Source: Sphingomonas_B tabacisoli
GTDB lineage: Bacteria > Pseudomonadota > Alphaproteobacteria > Sphingomonadales > Sphingomonadaceae
DNA: 64,000 nucleotides
Direction: 5' to 3'
NCBI RefSeq assembly: GCF_042678385.1
Contig: NZ_JBHUDY010000001.1
Span: 2,562,485-2,626,484 of the forward strand
This document shows positions 8,963-16,848 of this stretch, in pieces. The notes beneath the pieces are model-generated. The model was given only the letters and a program-made list of their open reading frames with translations, searched no databases and was not told where the DNA came from. The position numbers were made by a program, and so were the translations under genes. Within the stretch, counting starts at the first letter, position 1; each line of letters begins with the position of its first letter.

Positions 8963-8998
8963 GATCGCTCTCCTTTACCGCCTCAACGCGCGTAAGCC

Positions 8999-9442
8999 TC
9001 AGCGGATGCGGTAAAAATCGGCCAAGCGGTCCAGCGCGAGGCCGAGCACCAGTTTTCCCGCCCGCGCGGGCCAGCCCAGGCCCCGCTCCGCTTCCGCCAG
9101 CCCTTCGTCCGCGCACACGACGCGCCACAGCACGTCCGACAACCCGCTGCCGACATGCGCGATCGCGGCGTCGAAGCGGCGCTTCGCATCGAGCTGCGAG
9201 GTAGTGGGGTCGGGCGCGACGCTCTTGCCCGGCCCGCGCGGCGCGACATCCCATCGCATGGTCACGCTCGGACCAAGCCTGGCGCGCTCCCAATCGGCCC
9301 GCAGCGTCTCCCCAGCAAGCAATTGCCGGTCGCCGATCCGGCCGCGCGATGCCAGCCAGGACAGCGAGGATTCCGCCAGATTGACCGTGACGCTCCGGTT
9401 CCCCGCCCCTTTCAGCGCCCGCTCGACCAATACCCTTCCCAT
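8999..9442 (-). CDS. DUF6456 domain protein
   Basis: A 147-residue protein. The sequence RVLVERALKGAGN, then VTVNLAESSLSWLASRG, ADWERARLGPSVTMRWD and the C-terminal LGWPARAGKLVLGLALDRLADFY fits the DUF6456 family of alphaproteobacteria. In larger relatives this domain is attached to a helix-turn-helix; here only the DUF is present. The start at 9442 has an AGGAGAAC site; the frame is open further upstream but that extension runs antisense through the XRE gene. It is divergent from that XRE regulator across a 90-bp gap, so the two probably share control. Role unknown. Confidence 0.8.
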   Translation of the reverse strand: MGRVLVERALKGAGNRSVTVNLAESSLSWLASRGRIGDRQLLAGETLRADWERARLGPSVTMRWDVAPRGPGKSVAPDPTTSQLDAKRRFDAAIAHVGSGLSDVLWRVVCADEGLAEAERGLGWPARAGKLVLGLALDRLADFYRIR

Positions 9443-9532
9443 GCCGTTCTCCTGTCTGTCCGAGTCGTTTTCCGCTTGCCACAACGGCAAAGGTGTAGGA
9501 CAGAGAGAAACCGTTTTGGTTATGAGGTCGTC

Positions 9533-10096
9533 ATGATCACCGCCATTCGCGAAGTCCGCCGCGCCAAGGGATTGACGCTCGAGGAGGTCGGCAAGCGCTG
9601 CGATCCGCCAACCACAGCCCAGACGATCGGCCGGCTGGAAACCGGCACCCGTACGGTCTCGGTGGGATGGCTCAACCGCATCGCCAAGGCACTGGGCGTG
9701 GAGGCCGGCGATCTGGTCAAGCTGCCCGACCGGCCTGGCATCGCCGTCGCAGCCTTGCTCGGCCCCGACGGCGCGCACGCCCCGAAGCGCGAGGCCGTCG
9801 TCGTCGCGCCCCAACCGGCGCCGGAACTGGTCGCGGTCAAGGTGGAAGCATCGGTGGGCGACTATCGGGCAGGCGACGAAATCTGGTGCGAGCGCCTGGC
9901 GCCAGACGCCTTCGCTCGCGCGCTCAACCGCGACATCCTCGTCCCCCGACCGGCCGGGCGTTACGCATTCGGCCGTCTGCTCGGCCGCGAAGACGGCAAG
10001 CTCCATATCCTGCCATTGGGCGCCGGCGCACGGCAACAAGTCTATGCCGATCCGCCCTGGATCGCCCGCGCGGTGCGGCTCGTCCGCTCGCTCTGA
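9533..10096 (+). CDS. XRE-family helix-turn-helix regulator
   Basis: A 187-residue DNA-binding protein. Residues 1-65 form a Cro/C1-type HTH (IREVRRAKGLTLEEVGKRC ... TIGRLETGTRTVS ... IAKALGV). The C-terminal part (about 95-187) resembles the effector half of phage-type S24 regulators but lacks an obvious Ser-Lys protease pair. I choose the ATG at 9533 with GAGG 5 nt upstream; the open frame upstream is antisense to the DUF6456 gene. The divergent 90-bp gap holds two short dyads, TTGCC-N5-GGCAA (9476-9490) and AACC-N5-GGTT (9509-9521), either of which could be its operator. Confidence 0.8.
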   Translation: MITAIREVRRAKGLTLEEVGKRCDPPTTAQTIGRLETGTRTVSVGWLNRIAKALGVEAGDLVKLPDRPGIAVAALLGPDGAHAPKREAVVVAPQPAPELVAVKVEASVGDYRAGDEIWCERLAPDAFARALNRDILVPRPAGRYAFGRLLGREDGKLHILPLGAGARQQVYADPPWIARAVRLVRSL

Positions 10097-10148
10097 CGCC
10101 TTCCGTCACACCATTGCGGAAGCGCTTACTGTCTGCAATGTAAGTAGC

Positions 10149-11768
10149 GTGGCGGACACTTATGATTTCGTGATCGTCGGCGCGGGCAGCGCAGGCTGCG
10201 TGCTCGCCAACCGCCTGTCGGCCGACCCCAAGACTCGCGTGCTGCTGCTGGAAGCGGGCGGGCGGGACAAGGGTGTCATGTTCCGCATGCCCGCCGGCAT
10301 CGCGCAAATCCTGCCGCCGGAAAAACAACACAAAGCGAACTGGAATTACTGGACCGAGCCGCAGCGGCATTTGAACGGCCGCCGCCTCTATTGGCCGCGG
10401 GGCCGGGCGCTGGGCGGCTCGTCGTCGATCAACGGCATGGTCTATATCCGGGGCCACGCCAGCGATTACGACCATTGGGCGCAGCTAGGCTGCACCGGTT
10501 GGGGCTGGGACGACGTGCTGCCCTATTTCCGCCGTTCGGAGCGCTCCGAACGCGGGGCGTGCGAGGTGCACGGCGGCGAAGGCCCGCTCAACACCTCGAC
10601 GCGCACGCTCGCCAACCCGCTGATCGACGCGTTCCTGAAGGCCTCGGATGAGACCGGGATCGGCCTCACCGACGACTTCAACGGCCTACACATGGAAGGC
10701 GCTGGCGTCTATGATTCGACGACCAGCAATGGCTGCCGCTGGTCGACGGCGAAGGCCTATCTGGAGCCGGCGCTGAGCCGACCCAATCTCGGCATCTGGA
10801 CCGATGTGCTCGTCGAGCGGGTCATTTTCGAGGACAAGCGCGCGACAGGCGTTGCGCTCCGCCGAGGAGGCCGCGCAGAGACCGTTCAGGCGCGCGAGGT
10901 GATCCTGTGCGGCGGCGCGATCAACTCGCCGCAGCTCTTGATGCTGTCCGGTATCGGCCCCGCCGAGCACCTGCAAGAGCAGGGCATCGGCGTGGTGCAC
11001 GACGCCCCGGACGTGGGTGGCAATCTGCAGGACCATCTCGACGTGATCCTGCAATGGCGTTGCACGCAAGCAGTGTCGCTGAACGCGAACGCCCGGCTGG
11101 TCGCGCAGCTCTCGACGCTCGCGCAGTGGATGTTCCGCAAGACCGGCCAGGGCAGCTATATCCCGACGCCGGCGGGCGCTTTCTTCTCGACGCGGCCCGG
11201 GCTTGCCGCGCCCGACATGCAGATCCATTTCGTCGCTGCCTTGGTGCCGCCGCACGGCCGCGGCGGCATGGGGCCGGAGCATGGCTTTCAGATGCACGTC
11301 TGCCAGCTTCGCCCCGAAAGCCGCGGCACGATCCGGCTGAAGTCGCCCGATCCCGCCGCGCATCCGGCGATCGATCCGGACTATCTCTCCGCACCGGCCG
11401 ATCTGGAAACCCTGCTCGCCGGTGTCGAGATCACGCGGCGGATCGCGCGGGCACCGGCCTTCGACGCCTATCGCGGCCCCGAAGTCTGGCCGGGCGACGA
11501 GGAGACCGATCGAGACGCGATGACGGCGGCCATCCGCGACTGGGCGGAAACGATCTATCACCCGGTCGGAACTTGCCGGATGGGGGCGGACCCGGCGAGC
11601 GTGCTCGATCCGCAGCTTCGCGTGCGCGGCGTCGAAGGGCTGCGCGTCGTCGACGCCAGCGTGATGCCGACGCTCGTCACCGGCAACACCAACGCATCCA
11701 CGATAATGATCGCGGAAAAGGCGAGCGACCTGATCGCCGCTGAAGCTAAAGCGCAGCTCGCGGCTTGA
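10149..11768 (+). CDS. GMC-family FAD oxidoreductase (choline/alcohol dehydrogenase-like)
   Basis: A 539-residue flavoenzyme that oxidises an alcohol to an aldehyde. The N-terminal ADP-binding motif VIVGAGSAGCVLANRLS is at about 7-23, GMC signature 1 (GRALGGSSSINGMVY) near 85-99, signature 2 (GAINSPQLLMLSG) near 257-269, and the C-terminal active-site block HPVGTCRMG ... VVDASVMPTLVTGNTNA completes it. No signal peptide. The GTG at 10149 directly precedes the FAD-binding strand and is preferred to an ATG at 10044 that overlaps the XRE gene; it lacks a strong Shine-Dalgarno. No glycine-betaine genes are nearby, so choline is not assured as the substrate. Confidence 0.85.
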   Translation: MADTYDFVIVGAGSAGCVLANRLSADPKTRVLLLEAGGRDKGVMFRMPAGIAQILPPEKQHKANWNYWTEPQRHLNGRRLYWPRGRALGGSSSINGMVYIRGHASDYDHWAQLGCTGWGWDDVLPYFRRSERSERGACEVHGGEGPLNTSTRTLANPLIDAFLKASDETGIGLTDDFNGLHMEGAGVYDSTTSNGCRWSTAKAYLEPALSRPNLGIWTDVLVERVIFEDKRATGVALRRGGRAETVQAREVILCGGAINSPQLLMLSGIGPAEHLQEQGIGVVHDAPDVGGNLQDHLDVILQWRCTQAVSLNANARLVAQLSTLAQWMFRKTGQGSYIPTPAGAFFSTRPGLAAPDMQIHFVAALVPPHGRGGMGPEHGFQMHVCQLRPESRGTIRLKSPDPAAHPAIDPDYLSAPADLETLLAGVEITRRIARAPAFDAYRGPEVWPGDEETDRDAMTAAIRDWAETIYHPVGTCRMGADPASVLDPQLRVRGVEGLRVVDASVMPTLVTGNTNASTIMIAEKASDLIAAEAKAQLAA

Positions 11769-11776
11769 TACTGAAG

Positions 11777-11852
11777 TGGTGGGCGGTGACGGGCTCGAAC
11801 CGCCGACCCTCTCGGTGTAAACGAGATGCTCTACCAACTGAGCTAACCGCCC
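11777..11852 (-). tRNA. tRNA-Val (anticodon TAC)
   Basis: A 76-nt cloverleaf including encoded CCA (TGG at 11777-11779 on the plus strand). The acceptor stem is GGGCGGT/ACCGCCC, the D-loop contains AGTTGGTAGAG, the anticodon stem TCTCG/CGAGA encloses TTTACAC with anticodon TAC, and the T-loop is GGTTCGAGC. It lies between the convergent GMC gene and the desaturase gene. Confidence 0.97.
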
Positions 11853-11897
11853 GGGTCGCGGCGCTTTGCCGCAAGCCGGGGATCGGGGCAAGCGCCG

Positions 11898-12755
11898 CTA
11901 GCGAATACGTACGCCGCGATCGTGGAGCAGAGGCGCGATCTGCCGGTACAGCTTCGGATAGCGATAAAAGGGCACGCGCGGCCACAGATGGTGAATCAAG
12001 TGCAGGTTGTGACCCATGCTGATGAGCGCCAGCAGCCGTCCGCGGCGAAGCGCCGTCGCTTGATAGCGGCAGTCGGATGCGAACGGACGATGCGGCAGCC
12101 AGCTGAGGAACACGCCCATCGTCAGCCGGCCAAGCGTTGCGGGGACAACATAGAGCGCAAAGACTTTCGTGCCGTAACCCAGCATCAGCGCCGTCCAGAC
12201 GCCGGCGCACATCATGGCATGCGCGATCTGATGGGCGCGCCATTCGGCAGGACGCATCACTTTCCAGGCATCGAGATAGCCGAGATTGGGCGTGTTCCTG
12301 CCATAGATCAGCCGCCAGAGCGGCACGGGGATCAGGTTGGTCCACACCGACAGAGCCGCCATCGCAAAAATGCGCCAGAGAGGTCCCTGCACAAAACCAT
12401 CGGGGTCGTTCGGCGCATTGGTGTGCGAATGATGCGCATTGTGGGTGCGGAGCAGCAGCGGCCAAGTCATGCCCAAAAGCAAGGCCGCCCACCAGCCGAT
12501 CAGCCGATTGACCGGATCGAAGCCGCGCGACCGCACGATGTTGCGGTGAATGGCTTCATGCGCAGGCGTGTATTGAAGATAGGCGCTAAGGCCGAGCGGC
12601 AGCGTCAGCCACCAGGGAGAGATAGCGCCGGAAAGGCCGAGGCCGAGCAGCGCAAGGTGCAGCGGGACCAGCAGCGCGATAAACAGCACCGTCGGCCATG
12701 CAATCGCCGGCGATAGCGCGCGCGCCGCCTCTCCTTCGACCGCACTTAACAGCAT
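11898..12755 (-). CDS. Membrane fatty acid desaturase-superfamily enzyme (possibly carotenoid hydroxylase)
   Basis: A 285-residue integral membrane di-iron enzyme. Three histidine boxes are present: HEAIH (66-70), HNAHHSH (105-111) and HNLHLIHH near 255-265. Hydrophobic stretches before and between the boxes give the usual four membrane segments. The superfamily inserts double bonds or hydroxyl groups into acyl chains or carotenoids. The compact length and the final HNLHLIHH box fit either an acyl-lipid desaturase or a CrtR-like carotene hydroxylase, and no carotenoid genes are in the window to decide. The start has AAAGGGGAC upstream. Confidence 0.78.
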   Translation of the reverse strand: MLLSAVEGEAARALSPAIAWPTVLFIALLVPLHLALLGLGLSGAISPWWLTLPLGLSAYLQYTPAHEAIHRNIVRSRGFDPVNRLIGWWAALLLGMTWPLLLRTHNAHHSHTNAPNDPDGFVQGPLWRIFAMAALSVWTNLIPVPLWRLIYGRNTPNLGYLDAWKVMRPAEWRAHQIAHAMMCAGVWTALMLGYGTKVFALYVVPATLGRLTMGVFLSWLPHRPFASDCRYQATALRRGRLLALISMGHNLHLIHHLWPRVPFYRYPKLYRQIAPLLHDRGVRIR

Positions 12756-12910
12756 CCATTTGTCCCCTTTGCCGGCGGGGTTACGGGTTGCTGGTTAACG
12801 ACTGGTTGCGGTCCGAGAGGCGTCGCCCCCGAAATGGTAACAGGTGAGAGCAACTTCGCTCGACAATGGTGGTAAACGCCGCCTACCTGATCGGGACGGG
12901 AGGCGAAGCG

Positions 12911-14116
12911 ATGATCCTGACAGCGCTGGCAGCGGCGGCATTCGATCCGGAAGCGGCGACTCAAGCTTATCTGAGCACTCTGAACGGCGCCGCGCGCGCC
13001 AAATCCGACGCCTATTTCGAAGGCGGATACTGGCTGCTGCTCTGGGGCGCGCTGGTCACGGTGCTGGTGGCGTGGATCGAGCTGCGCTTCGGCTGGTCCG
13101 CGAAATGGAGCGGCTGGGCCGCGCGCGTCGGCAAACGGCGCTGGCTGCAGCCCGCGCTCTACGCCTTTCCGTTCGTGCTGGTCACCGGCCTGCTGACCCT
13201 GCCGTGGACGATCTACACCGACTTCCTGCGCGAGCACCAATATGGCCTGTCCAACCAGAGCTTCGCCGCATGGGCGGGCGACGCGCTGAAGGCGCTGCTC
13301 GTCAACCTGATCCTGATCCCGCCGGTGCTGATGGGTGTCTATGCCGTGATCCGCCGCAGCCCGAAGCGCTGGTGGCTCTACGGCGCGCTGGTCGTCTCCG
13401 CCTTCACGCTGATCGGCGCGGTGATCGCGCCGGTGTTCATCGCGCCGATCTTCAACAGCTACAAGCCGATGGCGGCCGGGCCGCTGCGCGACCAGATCCT
13501 GGCGATGGCGCATGCGCAGCACATCCCGGCGGAGAACGTCTATGTGTTCGACGCGTCGAAGCAGACCAAGCGCATTTCGGCGAACGTCTCCGGCCTGGGC
13601 CCGACGATCCGCATCAGCCTCAACGACAATCTACTGAACCGCACGTCGCCCGCAGAAGTGAAGGCCGTGATGGGGCATGAGATGGGGCATTACGTGCTCG
13701 GCCATGTCTGGCGTGGGTTCCTCGCGATTACGACGGTGTTCCTCGTCCTGTTCCTGCTGTTGTGGTGGAGCGCCCCCCGTTTGCTCGCGCGCTATGGCCA
13801 GGGCTGGGGCGTGACGGAGGTGTCGGACCCGGCGTCGCTGCCGCTATTGGTGGCGATCGCGTCGGTGCTGTTCCTGGTCATGACGCCGGTGCTGAACACC
13901 ATCGTGCGCACGCAGGAAGCCGAGGCGGACGCGTTCGGCCTCGATGCCGCCCGTGAGCCCGACGGTTTTGCCGCAGTGTCGATGAAGCTCAGCGAATACC
14001 GCAAGATTTCGCCGACGCCGGTGGAGGAGTTCATATTCTACGATCACCCATCGGGCGAGAACCGGGTCCGGCGTTCAATGCAGTGGAAGGCCCAGCATCT
14101 GAACGAGGCGCCTTGA
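12911..14116 (+). CDS. M48 family membrane metalloprotease (Ste24/HtpX-like)
   Basis: A 401-residue zinc protease of the inner membrane. The zinc motif HEMGH is near residue 256, the third ligand lies in EAEADAFGLD near 336, and hydrophobic segments flank the catalytic part, as in CAAX-protease-like Ste24 proteins. The N-terminal domain (QAYLSTLNG ... FLREHQYGLSNQSF) is the peptidase M48 N-terminal domain, which supports the Ste24 type over the shorter HtpX. The ATG at 12911 has GGGAGG; the upstream ATG at 12866 has no ribosome binding site. It overlaps the next gene by 4 nt (TTGA), so the two are probably coupled. Confidence 0.85.
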   Translation: MILTALAAAAFDPEAATQAYLSTLNGAARAKSDAYFEGGYWLLLWGALVTVLVAWIELRFGWSAKWSGWAARVGKRRWLQPALYAFPFVLVTGLLTLPWTIYTDFLREHQYGLSNQSFAAWAGDALKALLVNLILIPPVLMGVYAVIRRSPKRWWLYGALVVSAFTLIGAVIAPVFIAPIFNSYKPMAAGPLRDQILAMAHAQHIPAENVYVFDASKQTKRISANVSGLGPTIRISLNDNLLNRTSPAEVKAVMGHEMGHYVLGHVWRGFLAITTVFLVLFLLLWWSAPRLLARYGQGWGVTEVSDPASLPLLVAIASVLFLVMTPVLNTIVRTQEAEADAFGLDAAREPDGFAAVSMKLSEYRKISPTPVEEFIFYDHPSGENRVRRSMQWKAQHLNEAP

Positions 14117-14925
14117 GCCGGCTGGTCCTGTTCGGCCCGGGCTATACGGGTGCGCGCCTCGCCGACAGGTTGCAAGCGCGCGGCTGGACGGTGACGCGCA
14201 TCGGCCGCGCCGAATTCGACGAGGCCGGGCACGCGCTCGCGAGCGCGACGCACATCGTCTCGACCGTGCCGCCCGGCGAGGAGGGCGACCCGGTGCTGAC
14301 CCGCTATCGCCCGGTGTTGGCGCAGGCGTCCGCATGGATCGGCTATCTGTCGTCGACCGGCGTCTATGGCGACACCGGCGGCGCGTGGGTGGACGAGAGC
14401 GCCCCGATCGGCGCCGGCCGGCGCTCGCTCCGCGCGGCGGCGGACCGCGACTGGCTGAGCCTCGGCGCGCACGTGTTCCGCCTGCCGGGCATCTACGGCC
14501 CCGGCCGTTCGCCGCTTGACCGGATCGTATCGGGCCAAGCCTATCGCGTCGCCCTGCCCGGACAGGTGTTCAGCCGCGTGCATGTGGACGACATCGTCTC
14601 GGCGGTGATCGCCGGCTTCGACGCACCGCAGGGTGCCTACAACATCGCCGACGACTTACCGGCGCCGCAGGACGAAGTGACCGCCTATGCCGCTCGCCTG
14701 CTCGATATGAGCTTGCCCCCGGTCGTCGCCCTCGACGATCTGCCCGCGCCGGCGCGTGCCTTCTATTCGGAGAATCGTCGCATCGCGAACGGCCGCGCCA
14801 AGCGGCTTCTCGGCTGGCAGCCGCTTCATCCGACCTATCGCGAAGGCCTGCGCGCGATCAGCGCGACGATCAGCCCGGCCAGCGTCAGCGCCGCCCCGAA
14901 AGCCGCTGTCACGGACCAACGATAG
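14113..14925 (+). CDS. NAD(P)-dependent epimerase-like SDR (YeeZ type)
   Basis: A 270-residue extended short-chain dehydrogenase/reductase. It has a shortened nucleotide-binding loop (LVLFGPGYTGARLA), a YLSSTGVYGD strand and the LPGIYGPGRSPLD substrate loop, all seen in YeeZ-like epimerases. The canonical YxxxK pair is not obvious, so catalytic activity is uncertain. I use the TTG overlapping the M48 stop codon (TTGA); an ATG 30 nt upstream is an alternative. The last 30 residues (after YREGLRAI) are read antisense through the end of the EamA gene, so the C-terminal tail is probably not conserved. Confidence 0.75.
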   Translation: MSRLVLFGPGYTGARLADRLQARGWTVTRIGRAEFDEAGHALASATHIVSTVPPGEEGDPVLTRYRPVLAQASAWIGYLSSTGVYGDTGGAWVDESAPIGAGRRSLRAAADRDWLSLGAHVFRLPGIYGPGRSPLDRIVSGQAYRVALPGQVFSRVHVDDIVSAVIAGFDAPQGAYNIADDLPAPQDEVTAYAARLLDMSLPPVVALDDLPAPARAFYSENRRIANGRAKRLLGWQPLHPTYREGLRAISATISPASVSAAPKAAVTDQR

Positions 14926-15752
14926 CCTTCGAACACCGTCGAAAGGGTCATCGCGATCACCGGAATGATCACGCTCGAATAGGCCGCGCGCGCCGCGCCG
15001 ATCTCGCGGATGATGCGGTAATAGAGCAGGAAGGCGAGCGCCGAGGCGATCACGCCCAGATACAGCATCCCCGCAACATAGCCGAACCGCCACTCAAACA
15101 CCGGCGGCCCGGCAGTTACCCAAGCAATCATGCCGTCGGCGATCGTGCCCAGCAGCATGCTCCATGCGACCAGCGTCGCGATCGGCAGGCTGCGTGCGCG
15201 CTCCGTCGCCTGTGCGACGTTCGCCGCGGACGCGGACAGCACGCCGATCAGCGTGAAGCCGATGCCCTTGAACACGGCGCTGTTGTCGGCGCCGTCGAGC
15301 TTCAGTTCATGCGCGAACAGCAGGCCGATTCCGATCAGCGCCACTAGCGAGCCGAGCATAAATGGACGCGACAGCCCCTGGCCCAGGAAAATCCGCGCGA
15401 GGACGGCGTTGGGCACGATCAGCAGGGCGAAGACCACCGCGACGAGGCCCGAGGTCACATAAGCCTCGGCGTGGTAGACGAGGTTGAAGTTGAGCACGAA
15501 CTGGGCGAGTCCCACCAGCAGGATCAACCACCAGCAATCGCGCGGAACGCGAAGCGAAGTGCGCGTACTCGCGGCATACAGGAACATCGCGATCGTGGCG
15601 GCGACGAAGCGGTAAGTGACCGACCAGCCCGCCGGCACCACGCCCAGTTGATCGCGGATCACCAGCCAGGTGGAGCTCCAGATCAGTGTGATGATCGCGA
15701 ACGGCACGAGCACATGGGCTCGCACGCGTCCCGGAAGCGGCGCCTCGCTCAC
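14835..15752 (-). CDS. EamA/DMT-family inner-membrane transporter
   Basis: A 305-residue protein with ten predicted transmembrane segments in two repeated EamA halves (TLIWSSTWLVIRDQLG near the start of the first half, a second half from about 155, YRIIREIGAARAAY near the end). It is a drug/metabolite exporter of the inner membrane; the substrate is unknown, although family members export amino acids or nucleotides. The GTG at 15752 overlaps the stop codon of the threonine aldolase gene (GTGA), so it is co-translated with it; export of amino acids would make sense there. Its 3' end overlaps the convergent SDR gene by 91 nt. Confidence 0.82.
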   Translation of the reverse strand: MSEAPLPGRVRAHVLVPFAIITLIWSSTWLVIRDQLGVVPAGWSVTYRFVAATIAMFLYAASTRTSLRVPRDCWWLILLVGLAQFVLNFNLVYHAEAYVTSGLVAVVFALLIVPNAVLARIFLGQGLSRPFMLGSLVALIGIGLLFAHELKLDGADNSAVFKGIGFTLIGVLSASAANVAQATERARSLPIATLVAWSMLLGTIADGMIAWVTAGPPVFEWRFGYVAGMLYLGVIASALAFLLYYRIIREIGAARAAYSSVIIPVIAMTLSTVFEGYRWSVTAAFGAALTLAGLIVALIARRPSR

Positions 15753-16750
15753 AGCGCGGCGATGGCGTCCGCGAGAGGCCGGATCGCCGCTTCGTCCTGG
15801 TCCCAACTGACCACCAGCCGCGCCTCGCCGACGCCCCAATCGTAGAAGTCGAAGCCGAGCGCACGCAATTTCGCCGCCTCCTCGGCGGTCACCCGCAGGA
15901 ACACTTCGTTGGCTTCGACGGGATGGACGAGCCGGCCGGCCGCCCCGTTCGCCAGCAACGCCGCGCCGCGATTGGCCGCGCGCGCGTTGTCGAGCCACAG
16001 ATCGCCCTCCAGCATCGCGAGAAGCTGTGCCGCCAGATAGCGCCCCTTGGAGAACAAATGCCCGGCGCGCTTGCGGCGGTAGAGCGTCGCGTCGGCCAGT
16101 TCGGGCTTGAAGAAGATCAGCGCCTCGGCCGACAGCCCGCCATTCTTGACGAAGCCGAAGCTCAACGCATCCACGCCGCCGCGCCAGGTCAGGTCCGCGG
16201 GCGAGCAGCCGAGATGCGCAACCGCGTTCGCAAAACGCGCCCCATCCATATGAAAACCCAGCCCGCGCCGCTTCGCGACTTCGCCCAGCGCTCCCACCTC
16301 ATCGGGCGTATAGACCCCGCCATATTCGGTGGCGTTGGTGATCGACAGCGCGCGCGGCTGGACCTGATGCACGTCGTTGCGGATCGGCGCGCAAACCGCC
16401 TCGACCGCCTCCGGCGTCAGCTTCGCGCCTTCTCCCTCGCCCAGCAGCAGCTTCGCGCCGTGCGTGAAGAATTCCGGCGCGCCGCATTCGTCGACATTGA
16501 TGTGCGCCTCGCGGTGGCAGACCACGCCGCCGAACGGCGGGCACAGCGCCGCCAGCGCCAGCGAGTTCGCCGCCGTGCCGGTCGCGATCCAGAGCGCCCG
16601 CACGTCTGTTTCGAACAGCTTAGAAAACGCGCCGTCCAGCCGCTTCGACCAAGCGTCGCCGTCATAGGCAGTGTCGAGCGTGTTGGCGGCACGAAGGGCA
16701 TCCAGCACCGCGGGATGCGCGGCGGCAGCATTGTCCGAAAAAAAGCGCAT
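15749..16750 (-). CDS. Low-specificity threonine aldolase
   Basis: A 333-residue PLP enzyme that cleaves L-threonine to glycine and acetaldehyde. It begins with RFFSDNAAAAHPAVLDA, has the PLP-stacking block REAHINVDECGAPEFF, the cofactor Asp in HMDGARFANA, and the Schiff-base lysine in SFGFVKNGG, all as in beta-eliminating threonine aldolases. The start at 16750 is fixed by the family N-terminus and an AAGGCG upstream; the longer frame adds non-homologous sequence. It forms an operon with the overlapping EamA gene. The 98-bp gap to the divergent ATP-grasp gene must hold promoters for both directions. Confidence 0.88.
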   Translation of the reverse strand: MRFFSDNAAAAHPAVLDALRAANTLDTAYDGDAWSKRLDGAFSKLFETDVRALWIATGTAANSLALAALCPPFGGVVCHREAHINVDECGAPEFFTHGAKLLLGEGEGAKLTPEAVEAVCAPIRNDVHQVQPRALSITNATEYGGVYTPDEVGALGEVAKRRGLGFHMDGARFANAVAHLGCSPADLTWRGGVDALSFGFVKNGGLSAEALIFFKPELADATLYRRKRAGHLFSKGRYLAAQLLAMLEGDLWLDNARAANRGAALLANGAAGRLVHPVEANEVFLRVTAEEAAKLRALGFDFYDWGVGEARLVVSWDQDEAAIRPLADAIAAL

Positions 16751-16848
16751 GGCTGCGCCTTGCTGCCCTCTGCCGCCGCCGTCAAACTTTTTGCACTTGC
16801 GAAGAACCCCGTCGCCGCACAGACTTGCCACTTCCGGGCGGGGGGAAG

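Noticed and set aside
8990..9010. An EcfG promoter for the small gene at 8962
   Set aside because: A CGTT is present at promoter distance but there is no GGAAC 16-17 nt upstream.
9155..9532. Longer N-terminus for the XRE regulator
   Set aside because: This part is antisense to the DUF6456 gene and the HTH begins right after the ATG at 9533.
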